Positions 59,002-63,635 of a stretch of DNA of 63,635 nt are shown in pieces. Position 1 is the stretch's first letter; each line of letters begins with the position of its first letter. The notes under the pieces were generated by a model, which made no database searches, had not been told where the DNA came from, and saw only the letters and a list, made by a program, of their open reading frames with translations. Origin of the DNA: Sva-07 sp031398325 (GTDB taxonomy: Bacteria > Actinomycetota > Acidimicrobiia > Acidimicrobiales > Ilumatobacteraceae). The stretch is taken from positions 1-63,635 of the forward strand of contig JANNNB010000241.1 of assembly GCA_031398325.1 (NCBI GenBank), given 5' to 3'. The position numbers were made by a program, and so were the translations under genes.

Positions 59002-59418
59002 TTGACCTCGTTCGCCACCGCCGACGTCGGCCTGGATGTGCATCTGGACATCGAGCTCCTGACCGGGCGCATCGGTGCGGAGATCAGTTCGATCGATCTG
59101 GCCACAGCGACCGACACCTCGACCATCAATGCGATCGACGCCGCGCTGGTCGACCACAAGGTGTTGTTCATCAGAGGGCAGTTCCTCGACGCGGCGTCGC
59201 ACGTCGCGTTTGCCAACCGACTCGGCACGCCGACCATGGCGCACCCCACGGTTCCGTCACTGACCGGGCATCCGCACGTGTTCGAGCTCGACGCGACGTC
59301 GGGAGCGCGGGCCAACGTCCAACGCGTCACGCTGGTCGGCGAGCACGCACGATCGATCGACGGACGCTTGAGCGACACGCTCGCCGGTGATCCGGCGGCG
59401 TATCTCTCGCTCGGCTGA
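59002..59418 (+). pseudogene. Internally deleted TauD/TfdA-type dioxygenase
   Basis: The frame begins like a TauD/TfdA oxygenase (LTGRIGAEISSIDLATATD, then IDAALVDHKVLFIRGQFLDA and HVAFANRLGTPTMAHPTVPS), up to VFELDATSGARANV. It then passes directly to a C-terminal segment (VQRVTLVGEHARSIDGR, with GDPAAY) that belongs about 150 residues later. The catalytic HxD and distal His are lost. It reads as an in-frame internal deletion; TTG 59002 is one possible start. Confidence 0.65.
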
Positions 59419-59493
59419 TCGCGCGCTCGGCCCCCAGACACGGCTGATCCCGACCGAAATCCCAGTCGGCGCACGCGGGCTCCCGGCGCGAGA

Positions 59494-60876
59494 ATGTCAG
59501 ATCCCTCCGTCAGGATCGACCCAGTGAAGACCTTCCACCGTCTCCTCGTGAACGCGCTGATCAGCAGCGTGATGACCAGCTTCCTGTGGTTCGCGCTCAC
59601 GTTCTGGGTGTACCTCGAAACCCGGTCCGTGCTGGCCACCTCGGTCATCGGTGGCGCGTTCGCGATCTTCTCGTCGGTGTTCGGGATCCTGTTCGGCACG
59701 TTCGTCGACCAACACCGCAAGTGGACCGCGATGATGGTCGCTGCGGTGAGCACGCTCGTGATGTACGGGCTTGCTCTGCTGCAGTACGGACTCGTGTCGA
59801 ACGAGTCGCTGCTGTCGTTCCGTTCGGTCCACTTCTGGATCCTCGTCGCGCTCGTGTTGGCAGGTTCGGTGGTGGGCAACATGCGTGCCATCGCCATGTC
59901 GACGACGGTCACGCTGCTCGTCCCCGAGGAACATCGCGACCGCGCCAACGGGCTGGTCGGCACCGTGATGGGCGTGTCGTTCACGATCACGTCAGTGCTC
60001 AGCGGGTTGGTCGTCGGCCGGCTGGGAATGGGCTGGGCACTGGTGATCGCCGTTGCGCTCACTGCGGTGTCGGTGCTGCACCTCCTGACGATCCGGTTCG
60101 ACGAGCCTGAGCCGGAGCGATCGGCCGATGGTGCCCGTCCGCCGGCCTTCGACTTCCGCGGCTCGCTCGCGGCGATCTCCGGCGTGGCGGGGCTCTACGG
60201 CCTGATCTTCTTCGCTGCCTTCAACAACATGCTGGGCGGCGTGTTCATGTCGCTGATGGACGCCTACGGATTGTCGTTGATGTCGGTCGAAGCGTGGGGT
60301 GTGCTGTTCGGGATCGTCAGCTTCGGCATGATCGGCGGTGGACTCTACGTGTCGAGGAAAGGTCTCGGGTCGCGTCCCATGCGGGTCATCCTGATCTGCA
60401 ACCTCGTCAACTGGTCGGTGTGCACCGTCTTCACGTTGCAGTCGTCGATCCCGCTGTTGTTCATCGGAATGCTCGTGTGGATGTCGCTCATGCCCGCGAT
60501 CGAGGCGGCGGAACAGACCGTGCTCCAGCAGGTCGTGCCGTTCGAGCAGCAGGGCCGGGTCTTCGGATTCGCCCAGACGGTCGAAACCGCTGCGTCGCCG
60601 GTCACCGCGCTGTTGATCGGCCCGTTCGCCCAGTTCGTCGCCATGCCGTTCATGACCGACGGCGCCGGAGTCGATCTGATCGGTGGATGGTTCGGGGTCG
60701 GCGAGGAACGGGGGATCGCGCTCATCTTCACCGCCGCCGGCGTCCTCGGCGTGCTCGCCACATTCGCTGCCCGATACTCACGGTGGTACCGCCACCTCTC
60801 ATCGCTCACCGACAAGCCCGATGCTGACGGTGGCGAACCGACGAACGAGGTCGAATCCGAGGCGTTTGCGCGCTGA
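59494..60876 (+). CDS. MFS transporter
   Basis: The 460-residue protein has about 12 hydrophobic segments and the MFS-type pattern FVDQHRKWTAMMVAAVSTLV after helix 2, and later LTDGAGVDLIGGWF-like loops. The layout resembles the macrolide-efflux (MefA-like) branch. The substrate is unknown. It lies between two decayed genes. Confidence 0.85.
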   Translation: MSDPSVRIDPVKTFHRLLVNALISSVMTSFLWFALTFWVYLETRSVLATSVIGGAFAIFSSVFGILFGTFVDQHRKWTAMMVAAVSTLVMYGLALLQYGLVSNESLLSFRSVHFWILVALVLAGSVVGNMRAIAMSTTVTLLVPEEHRDRANGLVGTVMGVSFTITSVLSGLVVGRLGMGWALVIAVALTAVSVLHLLTIRFDEPEPERSADGARPPAFDFRGSLAAISGVAGLYGLIFFAAFNNMLGGVFMSLMDAYGLSLMSVEAWGVLFGIVSFGMIGGGLYVSRKGLGSRPMRVILICNLVNWSVCTVFTLQSSIPLLFIGMLVWMSLMPAIEAAEQTVLQQVVPFEQQGRVFGFAQTVETAASPVTALLIGPFAQFVAMPFMTDGAGVDLIGGWFGVGEERGIALIFTAAGVLGVLATFAARYSRWYRHLSSLTDKPDADGGEPTNEVESEAFAR

Positions 60877-60897
60877 TCGCGCCGGGAACCGTGCTGC

Positions 60898-61558
60898 ATG
60901 CAGCCGCTCCCTGATCCTGACTCACCCGAAAACTCGGTCGACATCGCGATGTTCGCGCCTGCGCTGCTCCTCAACGTCGAGATCCACTCGGCCACCGACG
61001 ACAGCAGCGAAGTGCACCTGCACGCAGGCGGCCAGGGGTACTGGATCACCCGCATGGTGCAGGGCTCGGGTGCCGGCCACATCCGTGTGTCTGCGTCGGC
61101 GGCGAGTCCGGGGTAGCGCTTCGTTCGCTGATCGAGGCGGACGGGCTCGACGCGTGGTTCACGGGCACGGGCTGGCCGAACGCGGTCCATGTGGACGACC
61201 GGCGCGGTGACGAGATCGTCAGGCTGGTCGAGACCGACATCCCCGTGCTCGACCGCCACGAGATCGACGAGCTGTACAGCTCGATCATCGGCGCGGCCAC
61301 GCGGGCGGGCGTGTGTGTCGTCGCGGGCACCCAGCTCGCGCCGATCCTGTCCGACGATGTCTTCGGTCGACTCGTCCGGGACTTGCGCGCCAACGCGTGA
61401 CCGTGATCGCCGACGTGTGCGGAACGCCGTTGAAGGTGGCACTCGACGCCGGCGTCGACGTGGTGAAGCTGAGCCTCGACGAACTGCTCGCAGACGGATG
61501 GGCCGACAGTGGCGACGCCGCCGAGATCGCGGAGCGGGTCGAGCTGATCCAACTCTGA
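60898..61558 (+). pseudogene. Decayed PfkB-type sugar kinase gene
   Basis: Three frames give pieces of a 1-phosphofructokinase-like PfkB kinase: first MFAPALLLNVEIH and EVHLHAGGQGYWITRMV (to ~61090), then, after a shift, RSLIEADGLDAWFTGTGWPN, DELYSSIIGAATRAGV and VVAGTQLAPILSDD (to 61400), then VTVIADVCGTPLKVALDAGV and DVVKLSLDELLADGWA (to 61558). The GAGD active-site motif is missing, so it is both frameshifted twice and truncated. Confidence 0.7.
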
Positions 61559-61660
61559 GCGCGCGGACACTCACTCCTCGCGACTCGCTACGGTGGTTCG
61601 TCGCGGGTGGAATCGCAACTGGCTCCGGAACGGCCGACGTACCTCCAGAGGAGATTCCAA

Positions 61661-63292
61661 ATGACACACAACCACTTCCGTGGTCGACGCATCGCTGCGT
61701 CGCTCGCCGTAGTTCTCGCCGCCGGCTCGGTGCCGGCGGTCGTATCGGCCGCTGGACCGTCCCAGCAGGGATGCTCGAACCGAAATCTCAACTCCACCGA
61801 CAAGCTGCTCGCCTGTATCGACAGTGGTGACGTGCTCGGCCACCTCGAAGCCCTCCAGGGGATCGCCGACGCCAACGGCGGAACGCGAGCTTCGGGTACA
61901 CCGGGTTACGACGCCTCGGCCGACTATGTCGCCGAGTTGCTCGAAGATGCCGGCTTCACCGTCCAGCGGCAAGTCTTCGAATTCAGCCTGTTCACCGAGA
62001 TTTCGAGCTCGCTGACCGTGGACGGGGTGGTCGTCGAGACCCAAGCGTTCGAGTATTCCGGGTCGGGAACCATCACCGACGGCAACGTGATCCCGGTCGA
62101 TCTCGCGCTCGGGATCGGCAACGCGTCGACGTCGGGGTGCGAGGTCACCGACTTCGCCGGCCTCGACTTCACTGGGGCGAACGACATCGCGCTCATCCAA
62201 CGCGGCGCGTGCGACTTCGGCGTCAAGGCGGCCAACGCCGATGCGGCGGGGGCGGAAGGCGTGATCCTGTTCAACCAGGGCAACACCACCGACGAGGACC
62301 GCAACGGTCTCGTCAACGGCACGCTCGGGGAAGGCGTCGTCGGGCTGGTCGACATCCCGGTTCTCGGCGCGACATATGCAACCGGTTCAGCGCTCGCAGG
62401 GGCAACCGCTTCCGCAGTGACCATCTCGGCCGTGACGGAGATCGACACCCGTACCACGCAGAACGTGATCGCAGACCTGCCGGGGACGAACACCGCCAAC
62501 GTCGTGATGGCAGGCGCCCACCTCGACTCCGTCCAGGAAGGCGCCGGCATCAACGACAACGGGAGCGGTTCGGCCGCGCTGTTGACCGTTGCGCTCGAGC
62601 TCGCGAACAACAGGAAGTACGTGCCGCAGAACTCGCTGCGGTTCGCCTGGTGGGGCGCAGAGGAGTCGGGCCTCGTCGGCTCGACCAAGTACATCTTCGA
62701 CCCCGAGTTCGGCATCAGCGACGAGGACTACGCGGCACTGTCGTCGTACCTGAACTTCGACATGGTCGGTTCGCCGAACTTCCTGTACGGCGTCTACGAC
62801 GCGGACGAGTCGTCGTTCACGGCGAGTGCTCCGGTGCCTCCGGGCTCCGCTGAACTCGAGGATCTCTTCGAGGCCTACTACTCCGACAATGACATCCCCT
62901 ACGAGGACTCGGAGTTCTCCGGTCGTTCCGACTATCAGGCGTTCATCGACGTGGGTATCCCCTCGAGCGGACTGTTCACCGGGGCCGAGGAGGTCAAGAC
63001 CGACGAGCAAGCGGCGATCTGGGGTGGCACTGCCGGTACGTGGCTCGACCCGTGCTACCACCAGGCGTGCGATGACATCACCAACGTGAGCGAAGAGGCG
63101 TTGGACGTGAACGTCGATGCGATCGGCTACGCCCTGTTCAACCTCGCTGCATCGACCGAACTGGTCAATGGCGTTCCTGGCGTCAAGGTCAAGGGCGGGA
63201 GCCCGGCCGATGTCGTGCTCGACGGACCGCAGGGCACGTTCCTGACGGGTGGCGGCGCCATGTCAGCCGACCACCAGCACGCCACGAGCTGA
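61661..63292 (+). CDS. Secreted M28-family aminopeptidase with PA domain
   Basis: The 543-residue protein has a signal peptide (about 1-28), a PA domain inserted near 150-275 (ALIQRGACDFGVKAANADAA) and an M28 zinc-peptidase core with AGAHLDSVQEGAGINDNGSG, WWGAEESGLVGS, NFDMVGSPN and YHQACDD, covering the two-zinc ligand set. AGAGGAG precedes ATG 61661. It should cut N-terminal residues from peptides outside the cell. Confidence 0.9.
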   Translation: MTHNHFRGRRIAASLAVVLAAGSVPAVVSAAGPSQQGCSNRNLNSTDKLLACIDSGDVLGHLEALQGIADANGGTRASGTPGYDASADYVAELLEDAGFTVQRQVFEFSLFTEISSSLTVDGVVVETQAFEYSGSGTITDGNVIPVDLALGIGNASTSGCEVTDFAGLDFTGANDIALIQRGACDFGVKAANADAAGAEGVILFNQGNTTDEDRNGLVNGTLGEGVVGLVDIPVLGATYATGSALAGATASAVTISAVTEIDTRTTQNVIADLPGTNTANVVMAGAHLDSVQEGAGINDNGSGSAALLTVALELANNRKYVPQNSLRFAWWGAEESGLVGSTKYIFDPEFGISDEDYAALSSYLNFDMVGSPNFLYGVYDADESSFTASAPVPPGSAELEDLFEAYYSDNDIPYEDSEFSGRSDYQAFIDVGIPSSGLFTGAEEVKTDEQAAIWGGTAGTWLDPCYHQACDDITNVSEEALDVNVDAIGYALFNLAASTELVNGVPGVKVKGGSPADVVLDGPQGTFLTGGGAMSADHQHATS

Positions 63293-63310
63293 CCTGAGCG
63301 AGACGTCACA

Positions 63311-63363
63311 GCGATCTCGGTCGGTTGCGGGTCGCATTCCGGCCCAGGACCGACCGAGATCGC
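63311..63363. terminator. Long inverted repeat between convergent genes
   Basis: GCGATCTCGGTCGGT (63311-63325) is perfectly complementary to ACCGACCGAGATCGC (63349-63363), with a 23-bp loop. It lies 19 bp after the M28 stop and 3 bp before the stop of the CoA-transferase gene. No T-run follows, but its place between convergent stops fits a two-way terminator. Confidence 0.7.
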
Positions 63364-63366
63364 AGG

Positions 63367-63635
63367 TCACGTCGCTCCGGCGGCGCTGAGCGCAGCGATG
63401 TCGTCCCAGGTGAAGCCGGCTTCGAGGAGGATCTCCTCGGTATGCTGGCCGAGCTCTGGGGCGACCTCGCCGGTGCGGGCCGGCGTGTCGCTGAAGCGCA
63501 CCGCCGACGCGACGATCGTGTCGCCGTCGGCGTTCTTCGAGAGGTATCCGTTGGCCCAGACGTTCGGGTCGGCAATCACGGCAGCATGGTCTCGAACCGG
63601 CGCGTGGCGCAGCTTGTGTTCGGTCAGGAGCTCGC
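63367..63635 (-). CDS. Class III CoA-transferase (CaiB/BaiF-like), 3' end
   Basis: The last 89 residues show the C-terminal run of class III CoA-transferases: ELLTEHKLRHAPVRDH, VIADPNVWANGYL, RFSDTPARTGEVAPELGQHT and EEILLEAGFTWDDIAALSAA. The enzyme moves CoA between carboxylic acids. The gene continues beyond the right edge. Confidence 0.85.
   Translation of the reverse strand, partial: ELLTEHKLRHAPVRDHAAVIADPNVWANGYLSKNADGDTIVASAVRFSDTPARTGEVAPELGQHTEEILLEAGFTWDDIAALSAAGAT

Overview
The window is GC-rich and gene-dense. Genes lie on both strands, and many adjacent ones share ATGA or GTGA stop/start overlaps. LLM-class F420-type oxidoreductase, SCO6745-type, CmcJ-type and DUF222/HNH proteins, CsoR copper control and numerous TetR regulators point to a high-GC actinobacterium. 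My inference is a marine or soil Acidimicrobiia such as an Ilumatobacter relative. I saw no rRNA, tRNA, CRISPR array, transposase or replication origin. No gene-free stretch exceeds about 300 bases.

Left part (1-13 kb): the 5' end of a His-rich copper-type P-ATPase with a CsoR-like operator; a frameshifted PhyH-family remnant; a limonene-epoxide-hydrolase-like gene divergent from a TetR gene that leads a tartrate-dehydratase-like/PanE-like pair; then a TetR-centred divergon (5.1-13.0 kb) holding two haloalkane dehalogenases, a large sulfatase, a metallo-beta-lactamase-fold hydrolase and three uncharacterised proteins. Five successive ATGA overlaps tie the rightward arm together. This is the strongest candidate for an undescribed catabolic system; the substrate is unknown, and halogenated organosulfates are my hypothesis.

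Middle (13-31 kb): a zinc-ribbon plus SPFH membrane-stress-like module; an ArsR/AHSA1 pair with a nested palindrome on the start codon; a CmcJ-like oxygenase; a photolyase/cryptochrome-like protein with swapped domain order and a probable [4Fe-4S] cysteine set; a transglutaminase-like protein; a leftward operon of a LysM-like peptide, a 101-residue protein, an N-acyl-D-amino-acid deacylase-like enzyme and an epoxide hydrolase; an LLM oxidoreductase; a broken kinase-like gene; a PhyH dioxygenase; and a DUF222/HNH protein.

Right-centre (31-46.8 kb): VapBC; a copper locus (copA, a 45-residue peptide, copZ, divergent csoR) whose operator matches the one at the left edge; an acidic EF-hand repeat protein; eutBC without microcompartment genes; a CPA1-type antiporter; a SpoIIE-type phosphatase; an ABC exporter divergent from MarR; an alpha/beta-hydrolase and a CPBP protease; and nhaA, whose 3' end is built from one of two copies of a palindromic repeat.

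Right end (46.8-63.6 kb): ECF sigma factor and probable anti-sigma; an ASCH/winged-helix protein divergent from folP; TspO and AI-2E-family membrane proteins; a CorC/CNNM-TerC pair; an Fe3+-type ABC uptake set whose permease and ATPase genes converge and overlap by 58 bp; two decaying genes (a TauD/TfdA-like gene with a large internal deletion and a PfkB kinase with frameshifts) flanking an MFS transporter; a secreted M28 peptidase; and the 3' end of a class III CoA-transferase gene.
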